From NCBI GenBank assembly GCA_028583405.1, contig CM053246.1, positions 10,199,600-10,263,599 on the forward strand: DNA of 64,000 bases. The letters are read 5' to 3'. Positions 10,960-22,879 of this stretch are shown piece after piece (position 1 is the stretch's first letter; each line of letters starts with the position of its first letter). The translations under genes were made by a program, and so were the position numbers. This DNA is from Pogonophryne albipinna. Taxonomy: Eukaryota; Chordata; Actinopteri; Perciformes; Artedidraconidae. The notes under the pieces are model-generated. The model saw only the letters and a program-made list of their open reading frames with translations, ran no database searches and was not told where the DNA came from.

Positions 10960-12536
10960 AAGGCGAGCTGTATAGCAGAAAAGCAGGCAGCGAGGGATTG
11001 TCTTTTGGAGTATGACTACGAGAGTCGGGGCTCCTCTGCTGGCTCAGTGAGCTGCTGCAGCCCCCTGGAGTCTGACAATGATCTGCACTTCCTCGATGAC
11101 CTCGAATCAAAGTTCAAGACCCTGGCTGAGATCTGTTCTCCACCGAAACCTCCAACAACTTTGAGACATCAAAGCATTGTCCCCCCAGAGGTGGATCAAA
11201 TTGACCACGTAGCAGGGCTCTCATTGGAGATTAAAGCCAACAACTTATGTGGCAAGAGCCTAGAGCGCATTCAAGATGTCGGTATCAGTCAGTCCACGGA
11301 TATTGTGAGATCCCACAGAGCTTCCACCGGCAGCATGCATGGGCAAACATCCAACAGTGTCATGGGATTCAATGGAACAGCTTCCAGCAGTCAGCTAGGC
11401 TGTCGTCACACAGCATCCAATGGCAGCCTCAGTCACCTCTTGTTAGTCCTGTTAGCTTGTGTTAGAAATTAAAATCAATGTTTGATAGCATAATGTAGCT
11501 TAAACATACCGTCAGTTTAAATGCTATTTTATTCTGGAAAAAAACGGAAGTTCTCAATACCAAGCTTTTATTCTGAAAATCCTTCATCTCCGGTTAGCAT
11601 TTAGCATGTGGCTAATATACCATTTCCTATAGATGTGAATTTAGCAGCGAAATGACATGGAGTGATGCACACCGAAACCTACTGATTAACACTACAACTA
11701 ATTGAACCAAGAGATTATTATTGCTGAATATTAAATGAAGGTACAGTTTATTTGAATACGTTATTGTTTACAGACGTGGGTAGCATGTGACAACATCCGG
11801 AACGACCGGAAACCAAAATGCTGTGAAGTATTTCCTGTATTTTTTAGAGTGTTGATTTCAGCGTTTCGAAATGTATTTAGATGAAAAGTCATGAAAGAGA
11901 TGAGGAGAAGAGGCGTGTCTAGTTATACAATGAATGTACAATGTCGAAATCCTCCGTTTAACGCAATATCGGACACAGAAGAACGAGGGGGAAGTCTCCT
12001 ACGTCACCACAGAGAGGAGGAGCAAACAGCCAGCAAGCGGGAAGGACGAATGCTTGTGGGCTCTCTTCTGGACGGCCGACCACTGCGAGAGGAAGCTGCA
12101 GCCTTTCTCTCCTGACTGAACAATCTTCTGCTTGTAACATAACCGCGCCTTTTTTATTAATTAAAGTACCCATTTGAAACTTCTCAGAGACTCCATTTAG
12201 TCTCCTTTTTAAAGCTTCTCTCCTGGACGCGAGAATAACGAACACAGTTATCACTTGCTGCCCTCTCCTGTTCAGGTGATCGTACCACAGCAGCAGCAGC
12301 CTGTCTACGACATCAGCTCCACTGTGATGCAGCCGATGAACTACATAGTTCAACCACAGCTGCAGAGCACCATGCTGCTGGCTGAAGCTCCTGTCAGCAG
12401 CCTGCAGACCATGATTCTGTACGAGGGGAACACTGCTGGGTCCCTACCTCTTGGTACAAACAAGAGGCGACAGAGTGGCAGAGTAGGACCAGGGAGAGGG
12501 GACATGAATCCTGTGCTGATGCCAGTACTACATTAA
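10960..12536 (+). pseudogene. Desmoglein-2-like cytoplasmic tail fragment
   Basis: The reading from 11005 (LEYDYESRGSSAGSVSCCS, then FLDDLESKFKTLAEICSPPKP) is the conserved catenin-binding cytoplasmic segment of desmogleins, the region that binds plakoglobin at the desmosomal plaque. A second block at 12275-12536 (VIVPQQQQPVYDISS, then QPMNYIVQPQLQSTMLLAEAP) matches my recollection of the C-terminal tail of fish Dsg2. A splice acceptor (ctgcag) precedes 10960. The coding frame ELYSRKAGSEGLS is shifted relative to the LEYDYES frame near 11002. The two blocks are separated by about 800 bp that is frame-incompatible, although the second block has a good acceptor (ctctcctgttcag) just before it. 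The tail stops after about 87 codons, earlier than I would expect. No upstream extracellular exons are visible. Most likely it is the degraded 3' end of a tandem dsg2 paralogue; a truncated live gene is less likely. Confidence 0.75.
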
Positions 12537-12847
12537 AAAAAATAGCTGATTCATGAGGTTCATGCTAACATGAGATGCTGCTAAAGGTGCTCCATTCTGT
12601 ACAGTTACCATTAGACTGATTCGAGAAATTAGATGAGGCAGATTAGAGTTATGGTTAATAATCTATTAGTAATTAAAGGATGCCAGTAATGATGACAGTT
12701 ATTGTGTTGAAATTACCTTATTCAAAAGGAAACTGCAAAGTTAAATGCACATTAAATAATTTAGAAGAAGAAAAAAAAAAGTGTTCAATACACTTCTTTA
12801 AAAGTATAAAATGTTTTATTCTTAGATCTTATTAAGGCTAAAACCTA

Positions 12848-13212
12848 ATACAATGCATATTATTTTATGTTTATTCTTTCGTAATTGTATGTATAATGTA
12901 TGTTCAAATGTAATGTTTAAATGTTAAAACATCTCACTTCTGCACACTACTGTACTGAAGCTGCATTTCCACCACATGCTACGGCTAGACTTGTCTCGAC
13001 TTGACTCACTTTTAGTACCAGGTGCTTTCCACTGCTTTTCCTCTTTCAACTGCGGAAAGTAGGCTACCTTGTCAGTGCAGGAGTTGACAATCAGCTATCA
13101 GAAGCAACAGCAGTTGAATGTTACATGTAAACTGGGATTCTCTGAAACATTTCATAGGCAAACACACTTTAAATGTTGCTGTTGCCCACTTACTTTTGTA
13201 AAAAATCTTGTT
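12848..13212 (+). repeat. ~355-bp direct repeat, copy 2
   Basis: Second copy of the repeat at 8210-8562, same orientation, about 4.64 kb downstream. It includes the phrases ctgcatttccaccacatgct, gactcacttttagtaccagg and gttgctgttgcccact. The 310 bp between the desmoglein-like stop and this repeat show nothing recognisable. Confidence 0.9.
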
Positions 13213-13934
13213 TGAGTGAGAAAAAAAGACAATAATGATGGCAGTTAAAAGGTTTGAATATCAAATGGATAATTCAAAAATATATTTTTTTAATGTCTTT
13301 TTTGTTTAGGTTTTGTCAGCTAGCCTTATAATGAGTGAGGAAATGCAGGAAAAGGTTTCAGATGACACATCATCTGATTCCAGTTGTCTTTTCAAGCACT
13401 AGATGGTAGCACACAACACACTAGAAGACAGCAGAGCAAAGTATCTGTTTTTAAAATGTTTAAATGCTTGAACTGATGAGGTTAATGTATTCCATGATGT
13501 GGAGGGTATATGGACGCAGGAAACAGGTCTGTAGTCACAGTCGAGTTTACAAGGTCTGGTGGAGTGTAATTACTGGAAATTATACATTAAAACCAATGTC
13601 CTAGGTTGTAGCTGTACAATCTGTACTGTAACCTAAAATTGGGCAATCTTTTTGGTAAGTTCATTATGTAAATTTTGGTTGATTTTGAGTCATTACTGGT
13701 GCTATTTTGGAAATGTTCTGTTTCAGTCAGTGTTGAAGACGGTTTATTGTAAAGAGTTGTGCTGATAAACTATTCCTGTGATTGGTTTGAACTTGTCTTT
13801 GTGCCACCTTACATAATGTTTCTGACAGATGCTCTGGCATTTTACTCCACCCTTCCTAAATCCCCTCCTGTTGCTTTAAAAAAACGAATTATCAACTGTA
13901 TTCAACTGGCAAACTAGCTCATATTCAGGATATT
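13213..13934. other. AT-rich DNA, nothing recognised
   Basis: No open frame, terminal repeat or RNA structure stands out in this stretch. Confidence 0.4.
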
Positions 13935-14290
13935 TATTTATTTATTGAATTCATAAAATAAACCTCTACTCCGGGAGATCGGGAAGAAAGCCCACAGGAT
14001 TATCAGACACTCCCCACCCCAGTAACAAACTGTTCTGTCTGCTGCCGAGGCAAGGCGGTACCACAGTATCAGGACAACACTAGATTCAGGAACAGTTTCA
14101 TGCCACAGGCAATAAGACTGATAAACTCCCAAGCTTACGCTATTTGTATTGTTTTTTATTTGTTTTATGTCTTGTTTTTATATGTGTTGCTTTGTTGGAG
14201 GGGCCTGTGACTTAAGTTTTTCGTTGCATACCTACACTGTAGCTGTGCATATCACAATAGATCCTTTGAAGCCTTCGAGCCTGTAATGTT
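13935..14290 (+). mobile_element. 3' end of a non-LTR retrotransposon
   Basis: Reading about 14040-14130 gives a pattern like ARRYHSIRTTLDSG followed by FMPQAIRLINS. This resembles the extreme C-terminus of many fish LINE reverse transcriptases, where a run of R-Y-x-S-I-R is followed by F-x-P-Q-A. After it comes a typical tail (tttttcgttgcatacctaca, then atcacaatagatcctttga). The copy is 5'-truncated and not coding. I cannot assign the clade firmly; CR1/Rex1-like is a guess. Confidence 0.6.
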
Positions 14291-14429
14291 CAAGGGCGAT
14301 GATCAGCCTAGCTGATGGGTGGTGTGTGCAACACACCTGCAACAGTGCAATCAAACTTAATTAAACAAAATTAAATGTGGACACTTTAACGTAAGATCTC
14401 TATTACCTGAAGCGCTAAATTACTTATTA

Positions 14430-15665
14430 TCAGGCACAGGCCCCGGAGGTGGAGTCGCAGCCATCATCGACTCAAGAACCCTACACTGAAACTGAATTAT
14501 AACTCTTTTGGAAGCCTTGTTCTTAGTCTCCAGTTTTTTGTTGTTGCGGTGTACCAGGTAAATTGAGCACTGAGCTCAGTCTGTCCATATATTCCGCTTT
14601 ATCTGGAAATGTTTAATAACTTTTAATGTCCTGTTCCTGGACCACAAGCCATAAGGCAAACATTAGTCTACCCACCTCGAAAGTGCTATAGCTATAGGAA
14701 AGAGACATACATAACTAGTTTTATGAGTCAGGAAAGAATGCATAAGAAAGGGGGTGGAGTTGCTATTCTGTTCAATGATTCCCTTCAATGCAGGAAGACA
14801 TCTTATGGGAACTTTGCTTCTTTTGAATATGTGGCCCTTCAACTGAAATGCTCCTCTCGAGCTCTGTTCCTAAATATCTATAGACCACCCAAATACTGTG
14901 CAAGCTTTTTTGATGACTTTACTGAACTGCTGTCTATAGTGTGTATTGACTTTGACCGTCTAGTCATTGTTGGTGATTTTAACATCCATGTTGACAACCC
15001 CCAGGACAGAGGGGCTAAAGAACTGTTTTGTGTTCTTGATAACTATGGACTGACTCAGCATGTGACGGAGCCCATGCACAATAAGGGGCACACTCTGGAC
15101 TTAATTATCTCAAAGGGTCTGAATATCTCTAAGGTTGTGGTGACTGATGTTGCATTCTCTGACCATTCCTGTGTTTTCTTTGAGAACTCTATTTCTGTTC
15201 ACAAAAATGTTCAAAAAGAGGTAACCACAAAGCGATATTTAACTGAAAACACTAGGGAAATGTTTACTCAGAATTTTTCTTCCACACTTGCCCCTGCTAA
15301 CATCTCAGTAAATTAGCTAGTAGATCATTTTAATTCAAAAATTAAAAATGTTATAGATGCCATTGCTCCAACTAAGGTAAAGGAAGTGATTGGCAAGAAA
15401 ATATCTCCATGGAGAAAGGCCATGACCGTGAGAGCAGAAAAAAGAGAGTGTCGAAAAGCTGAACGCAGGTGGCGAAAAACAAATCTCCAGGTTCATTTTG
15501 AAATCTATAAAGAGAGACTTGGCCTTTATAATTTGGAATTGAAAAACGCACGACAGTCTTTCTTCTCTGACATCATTACCAAAAACAAAAACAACGCACG
15601 TGCCTTCTTTACTCAGAATTTTTCTTCCACATTTGCCCCTGCTAACATCTCAGTAAATGAGCTAG
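14430..15665 (+). mobile_element. L2-type LINE fragment, apurinic endonuclease region
   Basis: The frame 14723-15316 reads GGGVAILFNDS, VIVGDFNIHVD, HTLDLIIS and FSDHSCVFF. These are ordered motifs of the APE-type endonuclease domain of L2 LINEs, which nicks target DNA to prime reverse transcription. A second frame (15386-15775) continues with the basic linker (ISPWRKAMTVRAEKRECRKAER) that follows the endonuclease. A stop near 15314 interrupts the two. No reverse transcriptase follows. A 65-bp segment (15262-15335) is repeated at 15608-15680, and the second copy runs straight into SINE sequence. An earlier GPGGGVAAI-like scrap lies near 14440-14480. It is a dead fragment. Confidence 0.8.
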
Positions 15666-15825
15666 TAGATCAGGGGGTCACAGGTTCAAACCACACTGCA
15701 GTCAGCATGTCGTTGTGTCCCTGGGCAAGACACTTCACCCCAAATTGCTCCTGTGGGAATTGCCCACAGTACTGAGTATGTTAGTCGCTTTGGATAAAAG
15801 TGACATGTAATGTCATTTAATGTCT
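15666..15825 (+). mobile_element. tRNA-derived SINE fragment
   Basis: It contains a B-box-like ggttcaaacc (15683), the common SINE core phrase gtgtccctgggcaagacactt, and a tail gtcgctttggataaaagtg followed by atgtaatgt repeats. This arrangement is typical of fish tRNA SINEs of the HE1/Mermaid group. The left part of the tRNA head is missing. Confidence 0.7.
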
Positions 15826-15949
15826 CACTAAAAAATCAATTAGAAAGCTGCAACTAATTCAGAACGCCTTACACTGGCCTAACTAACCTAACCTGGATAT
15901 GTTTGAGTTAGCCGGTTGGCCTAATCCAAAACATACGCACTCTCGCTAA

Positions 15950-16896
15950 ACAGTACTACGACGCGGGTTATCAAGTGGATCACTCAAGCCAGCCGTGTCG
16001 TATCTAGTTAGGTGCCCGTTCACATGAAAGGGGTGGTATTTGGAGCATTCGACCAATCACAAACATGGAGAAGCATACTGACAGCGTAGCGTCATACTTC
16101 CCGAATGAAAAGTCAACTATAATATTAGACATTGAAGAAGTTAAACTTTAAACATCCATGACTCAAACACTTGATCCAGGATCAAAGCCACAGAGCTGCA
16201 CCTGCAAGGTGAATACAGCTGGTAAAAGAAAAAGTGTTTGAATGCGTACATTAACAGGTTTATGATATCACTGCCCCGTCTAAAACACGAGTGGATCTGA
16301 CTTTAATTACATTTGTCTCGAGTGTTTCGTCAACTTGTGTTGCTTAAAATAATACTTCTGCATATGTGACACTGTGAGTGTTGCACGGCCAGATACGGCT
16401 CAGCTGACTCAGATAAGGAAATATATGATACATTATGATGTAATATGCCGCGGACTGTACTTAATGTTACTCTGATCCGGTTACTCATGTTGTGGCAGAT
16501 ATTTAAGTAAGCTTTCTTAACGCTAATGTTATAATAGTCAGATTGCTCTGAAGATTGGAGGTGATATTCTATTAATGTTCACGTTCACACAGTCGGTGAT
16601 TTTTGCCGACCTTCTTTCCTGCAACGGCAGTTTTTCTGTATTTCCTTTCTCCTGTAATATGACTTGATCGCTTTAAACTCCGCACACTGAGCTCTGATTG
16701 GTCAGCAGGCAGTGCTTTCACTGAGTTGAGCTCTTAGCCTGCAACCTAACCTGGTCCCGACCAGGTTAGCCGCACACCTAAGTTACCATGGAGATCTAGC
16801 CTGCTAAAAAGAGAACCAGCTTCGTAGAACCGGAAAGCCGGCGTTTTCCCTGAATTTAGCCGGCTAAGCGAAAATCCTGCTTCGTAGTATACCCCC
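15950..16896. mobile_element. Probable non-autonomous DNA element with imperfect inverted ends
   Basis: The left end gtactacgacgcgggtta is a decayed inverse of the right end (reading inward from 16896: gtatactacgaagcaggat). Internal inverted phrases (cctaacctgg, then ccaggttagcc) add to the palindromic character. No target duplication is clear and no protein is encoded. The outer boundaries are approximate. Confidence 0.45.
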
Positions 16897-17089
16897 CAGG
16901 GCTCCGTAGTATCCTGTTGAAGGAACGGTGATTATTATAAACAAGGGGAATTTAGCGATCACAACGAAAACGGCCAAGACACACTTTGAGCCCAGAAAAC
17001 GAATGTTATTAAGGGCTGTAAATATGATAAGCCTGTGTCTAAAATGGACAACATTGTTAGGAGATTTAAACTATACAGTGATTCTGCAC

Positions 17090-17660
17090 TGCGAGTTTGT
17101 TTTTTCAAATCAGCTGCTCTTCATTTTTTCCCTGCTATATTTGACGAGTGATACAAATATTTTTTACCACAAGTTCTTAAGAAAACTTACATTGTTGGAC
17201 TTGGTACTAGTTTGACTTCTACCAGAAATAAAATGAAGTACTTTACTGTGTACTTTGTGAGTAATCCTCTGTCAAAGTCCCCTCCATAGTAGGGTACATA
17301 ATGCATGTTTTTCTGCTATCTTTGATGAATGATAAAAATACAATTTTACCATTAGTTCTTAATGAAATTGATACTGTTTGACTTTGTATTAGTTAGCATA
17401 CTACTTACAATACATTGAAGTACTTTTACTGTCTATTTTTTGAGAAACACTCTGTCAAAGTCACCTACTGATAACAAAATCAGTAAGTGAGTTTGATGAG
17501 GGAATTCTTTTTTGTTGCCATTAGTTCTTCGTGAGATTAATCCTGTTGGACTCAGTACTAGTGAAACTACCCCCACAAGTACTATGAAGTACTTACTGTG
17601 TACTTTTCCAATAATCCTCTGTCAATGTCCCCTCCTGAGAACAAGAATGCATGTTTCTTT
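17090..17660. repeat. Degenerate tandem array, period about 165-185 bp
   Basis: The phrase tcctctgtcaaagtcccctcc at 17264 recurs at about 17448 and 17612 with changes. Each repeat also carries a gctattttnat phrase, then accattagttctt, then ttggacttngtactagt, then gaagtacttactgtgtactt, in that order. About three and a half units are visible. The frame at 16928-17215 has no recognisable domain. Confidence 0.75.
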
Positions 17661-20560
17661 GCTATTTTGAATAAGCGTTAAACAACCTTTCTTCAAGAGT
17701 CTGATATTGTTGGACAGAGTATTTTAAGAGGATGGTAGACTTGATATCAGCAATACTTCCAGTCAGTACTCCAGCAGCAGCATTTTACACCTTGGAAAGT
17801 CTTTAGAGTCTGGCCTGGATAGCTGGTCTATCCTTCAGCAAAGTGACACACTCTGTCACTCTTGTTGGCCTCTAATGATGCTGCTGTCTTTTAATATAAA
17901 TGATTATTTCTCTGCAGTTCATTCCTCGCAGATTCTTCCATCAGTCCCAGTCATTGCATGTCAGTCAATAGAGCTTCGAAAAATGTGTCCAATTAAAAAA
18001 AATGTTTTTTTGTGAGTGAAAGCCAGAGCTAAATTATAGATTGTTTGATTATGTAATTACAAGGTGAGAGAAAATAAATCCACATCCTCCTATGAAACCT
18101 ATTTTATTTACTTGTCCATGTTATACTTATACTTACTTGTATTGGAACATTTGCATGTTGAACTACATGCTGGTATATCTTCCCCAGCCTCAAGGAAATA
18201 CATTTTAAAAAAAAATCTTCATAATTTAAAAAAAATGATTAAAATGTATAAATTAATAATGATGTGTGCAAACATTTCAGATTTAAATATAAAATGAAAA
18301 AAAAGTTTACTTTTGAAATGATTTCTCACAAAAACCTTTCTAAATTATATTAAATTATTAAAAAAGGTTTAGTCAATATATGTTTTTCTGCCTAAAATAG
18401 TTTAAATTGAACGTAAACTATATCAAACACCACATGCATGGCAATTAACCCAATTAACCAAATTAACCAATTTGGGCCCGCTATTTAAATTGACTTTGGT
18501 TAGTTAATAAAAATATTGATATTATATATATATATAGACTCATTCTACCATTTAGGGTACATTCCATGTCCATTGATGTCCATTGATGATAATTATATTT
18601 ATTCTAACTATTTTCTATTTTCAAAAATATCATGTTTTGCCTATTTTTGGAAAGCATGTTATAATATCACACAAACATTATGTGCATCCTATGCTTCATT
18701 TAGCTTGAAATGTGTCATGATGTTCTTAAATTGTCAGTTTTTGCTATGTCCGTTTTTCAGTTGAGGGTGTCTTGGTTTAAAAGTAATGAATACAAACCAT
18801 TAAAGTAAATAACAACTATTATTCATTTATTTCAAAAGTCTAAATACTAAAGAATAATAATATTTTTTTAAATGATTTCCTCCTTTAAATCATTTAAATA
18901 TCTGTCAGGAGAGAGCTCCCCTCCACCTTTGTTGTAGAAACATCTTCTTCTTATATCCGTTAGCGCAGCTAGCACCAGGTGCTAATAACAACAGCGCCGG
19001 TATCCCCCACTTTCATCACTTACAGCGCCCATCGTACAGGGCAAATGAAAAGTGTAACCGGGGTGAAAAGGGTGTTACCTTTACTTAATTATCAATGTTG
19101 TTACATCAAGGCCAACAATTAGGATGAGCACCAACGGTCAAAAATGTTTTTCCCCCTCCCAGAGCTGCCAGCCACCCCCCCCCCCGGATCTGGCACCCTA
19201 GGCGAACATCTATAACTGCAATGCTAACGACAGGCCCTGATTCCCCAGGGTCAAGACCCTGGTGGTCCGATTGAACAGAAGGATGACTGTGGCCCTTTCT
19301 TATTTCACTAATTACCCCTCCTCGACTCCTCGAATCCTCGGTCCTCCGGTAGTGACCCGGAAATGGATTTCAGCGCGCCATCTAATTTCTCTAAATACAC
19401 TTCGAGGATCGAGCATCGAGGAGGCTCTCTGGAGGAGCTATAATCGAGGATACACTGATGGGTCCTCCGCGCCAGTCCGTGGATCCTCCGCGGATCTATT
19501 TCCGGCAACAGAGATGTTTCAAAGAGTCGTGTCGCACAGCCAGACTTATCTCAGCCAATGACAGCTCTGCATGCATCCCCTGGATATTATTTTATTGACT
19601 GCTTTCATCGCGACCTGATCGTGACCCGATGTTTCCAGTGAGAACAGCTGTGAGGTCCGCAATGTGTATAATATATCACTCATTATAACAGGCCTACATT
19701 ACTTTCTTTATTTGTTTGCTTCAGTTTAGTAGATATCTACAAACAAAGAGTCGATATTTTTTCTAAAACCATTTAGTGCTTCACATAATAAAATACACAA
19801 CGGCTGTATCTTGATATATATATATATATATTATATGCTTTAGGAGCTGTAGGTGTGTGTTGTACAGTGTGTAGGTGCATGTTGTACAGTGTGTGTATGT
19901 GTGTGTGTAGATGGGGCGGACAGACGGGTCTCAGTTGGTTTGGTGTCCTCTGCTTACTTTTAATACTTGTAAATAAAACTTTTGGCCCGTAATTTGTTTT
20001 CCTCATTGTAGCGACCAGAGAGGGGGGGGGATATATCCAGTCTCTGATAGTGTTACGTTATTATGAGAGTGCTCTCATACTTGTTTGAATCTGAAATTGT
20101 ATATATTTATATAAATATATATATAATAAATATATGTGTGTGTGTGTGTATATATGTCCGCATCTGTAGCCTGTTATTGTCTCATTATACCGCACTGTCA
20201 ATTAATTAAAAGTAAATATATAAGTCATCATGAAGACATCTTATTTATAGACAGTGGAAGAGAGCCTCTTGTAGACAGGTCCAAGAGCTGCTCTTTGTAT
20301 GGCTTTGCCTGACTGACTATTTTATGAGATTTTGCCAACACCCCTAAATGCAAGACTGCTAGCCTATCGCCTGCCTCTCACACCTTACGGCTCAGGATTT
20401 TGAGTCTGAAGCCTCCTCCATGAACCCTTTTAGCCTTGGTCATTCCCCAACGAATCCCTCCTCCAGACCCTCTGCGCCCACCCTGCTGGACTCTTTTGGG
20501 GATGTGTGATGATCCTTGTTTTTGTGTTTAAATTCCTATTCAATATTTAGAAAATTATTG
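17661..20560. other. Non-coding stretch with low-complexity runs
   Basis: No gene is recognisable. The DNA is mostly AT-rich. A GC-richer patch at about 19300-19520 contains many cctcctcg and gaggatcgag motifs of unknown origin. Short TA and TG microsatellites lie at about 19815-19832, 19855-19905 and 20103-20155. A C-run is present near 19178. Confidence 0.5.
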
Positions 20561-20562
20561 TT

Positions 20563-20745
20563 TGTTCTATTTCGTATAAGGCTTCGCCCTCTAAGGCTAT
20601 CGCTATTGGGTAATCCCACTGCACGTGTGCAGCACTGACAGACTTAATCCACGCCCACCTATGACGTGGGCCCCACCTCCGGCCTCACTTCTGTATAAAT
20701 AGGAAGTAGGCCCGTCCAACTGCTCCCACTTTTCTTCAGCACTCC
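20563..20745 (+). repeat. DIRS left inverted terminal repeat and 5' region
   Basis: Positions 20563-20611 are the inverse of 27018-27066. Positions 20604-20735 (gggtaatcccactgcacgtg through ggcccgtccaactgctccca) are the inverse of 27167-27305. A TATA-like tataaatag at 20694 suggests a promoter inside the repeat, as expected for an element that must regenerate its own 5' end. Confidence 0.8.
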
Positions 20746-20823
20746 GTAGTGGCAGAAGCACTGTAGCAGGCACATTAGAAAACAAAGATTCCTCCCGTAA
20801 AAAGCTTTGTTTCTAGTGGAAAG

Positions 20824-22309
20824 ATGGAGATGGGGCAGGTAAGTCAGGGCTGCGTCCGGAATTGCCTTTCATGTGAGACGGGCTACATAATGAGTTTTGA
20901 CAAACACTCACAGTGTGAGTCCTGCTTGGGATTAAAGCATGCGAGAGCTGCTCTCGCCCTACAGGTGTCATGCTCATTATGTGCCTGGCTCCCTCTGGCC
21001 CTCAGACAGCAGAGAGCGGACGCTCTCGCTGCCGCTGAGGTCGGGGATGATTGGGCAGTCCAGGAGGCTTACTCCGTGGACAAGTCCCTAGATTTCCTGG
21101 GTCCGAGTGGAGGACACGAGTCGGATGACTACGCCCCCTCCATTCATGGATCACCAGGCGGTTCCCCCATCATCTCTCTCCTCCGGACGGAGGAGGCAGA
21201 GCGGGGTCCCGGTCTAGGTCCGGCAAACGGACCAGTGGTCTCCCTCTCCGCCAGTCACGGCTCTGCCATCGATTGGCGGAATTCTCCAGGAGCTCCCGGA
21301 GATTATCGCTAAGGCAGCCGCCTGGCGAGATCTCCCCGTTCCCCCAGCTCAGGAGAGCGCGTTTTCGGATGATATGTCCGGGGTATTCTCCCAGGATCAG
21401 AGGGTCAAGAGTGACCCGATCTTGCCACGCTTCCCGCCCATCAGGAAGTACCAGGAGGGAGCGGCAGCGAACCCCAGGACATTGAGGGCTCCTATATCCA
21501 CATACACTCCTCTTACTAGGGTGGAGGGATTTACGGATAAGGATTTTCCGACCGTGCCTCCTCTGGAGCCGAGCCTCACAACGTTTTTTGGAGCTAAGCA
21601 GGCCAGCACGGTTGCCGGACGGCGACCCATGTTGACTGCCTCCAGGGATCAGTTTGTTGCCCGACAGACCGACAGGATGCACCAGTGTGCTTACCAGGCG
21701 TCATCGGCGGCAAACAATATTGCGTTGCTGGTAAATTCCATGGTTCGTATAACTGAGCAGTCCGACACCATGTCCTCAGTGGAGGCTGAGGAGATCGGTA
21801 AGGCGGCCAGCACTGCACTCACCCTGAGCGCGGCAGTCGCAGTTTCGCAGGCGCGGATTACGACATGGGCGACTCAGGTCCACCGGTACCTCTGGCTGCA
21901 GCAGGGATCTATACCGGAGGGTGCAGGGAAGGAGCTGATAGAGGCTCCAATCAGTCCGGACGGATTGTTTGGACCTCAGTTCCACACCATGGTGGAGTCA
22001 ATGAAATCTGCATCGGAGCAAGCAGACGACATACGACGTCACGTCGGCTGGCTTCAGCCGGTCAAACGTCCCCAGCAACAGCAGCGACAGCAGCACCTGC
22101 AACAGTCTCAGCAGGTGCAGCGCGGGCAACGGCGAGATCAGCAGCGGCGCCAGAATCGCCCTTCGGCGGCTGCGGGGGCACCGTCCCATACCTCCGCTCC
22201 TCCGCCACAGAGACAGAGTCTCCAGGCGGCGAGTCGGAGAGGAACGAGGAACCCCCGCTCCTGGTCTGCTCCTCCGAGAGAGCCTCCGAGGAAGCAGAGC
22301 CGAAAGTGA
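20824..22309 (+). pseudogene. DIRS gag, frameshifted
   Basis: Two frames make up this region. The first (20824-21312) starts MEMGQVSQGC and has paired cysteines and a histidine (CLSCETG, CESCLGLKH, CSLC), the zinc-binding-like head typical of DIRS Gag. The second (21374-22309) carries the main capsid-like part (FPPIRKYQEGAAA, then HRYLWLQQGS) and ends in a glutamine/arginine-rich tail likely to bind RNA. The shift falls near 21300-21370, so a full-length product is not expected unless frameshifting occurs. The gene lies directly downstream of the left terminal repeat. Confidence 0.8.
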
Positions 22310-22426
22310 CTTTTTGGGGGGGATGTGCGGGAGTACATTTTCAATAAAAATGTTGAAAATTACAACAGTGTGTCTGTAGCAGCTGTTTCTCACATTTCCC
22401 CCACACTAGTCAGGCCGGCTGTTGTT

Positions 22427-22665
22427 AATCGGTCGGTTAACAGACAGCAAGGTTCGCTGCATAAGCCAGCTGTTTGTAACCTGTGGGTTAACAGACAGCT
22501 GGGCTCGCCGTTTGAGCAGGCTGCCTCTGACCTGTCGGTTAGCAGGCGGCAGGGCTCGCTGCACAAGCCAGCTGTATATAATCAGGCGGTTATTAGACAG
22601 CGGGGCTTGACGTGTAAACCTGTTGCCTCTGGCCTGTCGGTTAGCAGGCAGCACGGTTTTTCCTC
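22427..22665 (+). repeat. ~60-63-bp tandem repeat between gag and pol
   Basis: About four imperfect units of the pattern cggttaacagacagcnnggctcgctgcacaagccagctgt. In the + frame they read VNRQxGSxxKPA-like units of 20-21 residues. They lie upstream of the first reverse transcriptase motifs and are probably an expanded spacer. Confidence 0.75.
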
Positions 22666-22879
22666 TGTCCCAGGTGTGCCTACTTCACACGGTCGTAATG
22701 AGCCTGTTATTTTGCGCTGTGTGAATAGCACTGCACACACCCCCGCTCATTCCTCAAGCCGGGGTGAGATGCAGTGTGTGGAGACCCCGTCGCAGCCCTT
22801 TCGGGCAGGGCCCCCCTTGGGTTGCTTTACAAGCAACAGCGGCAAGGGCTCTGGCATGGCTCGTCACCATGACTACCAC

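Noticed and set aside
11891..12353. Small frames in both strands between the two desmoglein blocks
   Set aside because: No domain is visible; they overlap each other and have no splice context.
15386..15775. A cysteine-containing protein ending in CSCGNC
   Set aside because: The C-terminal part is a translated SINE, fused to an L2 fragment.
21170..21682. Minus-strand 170-codon frame
   Set aside because: Shadow of the DIRS gag region on the other strand.
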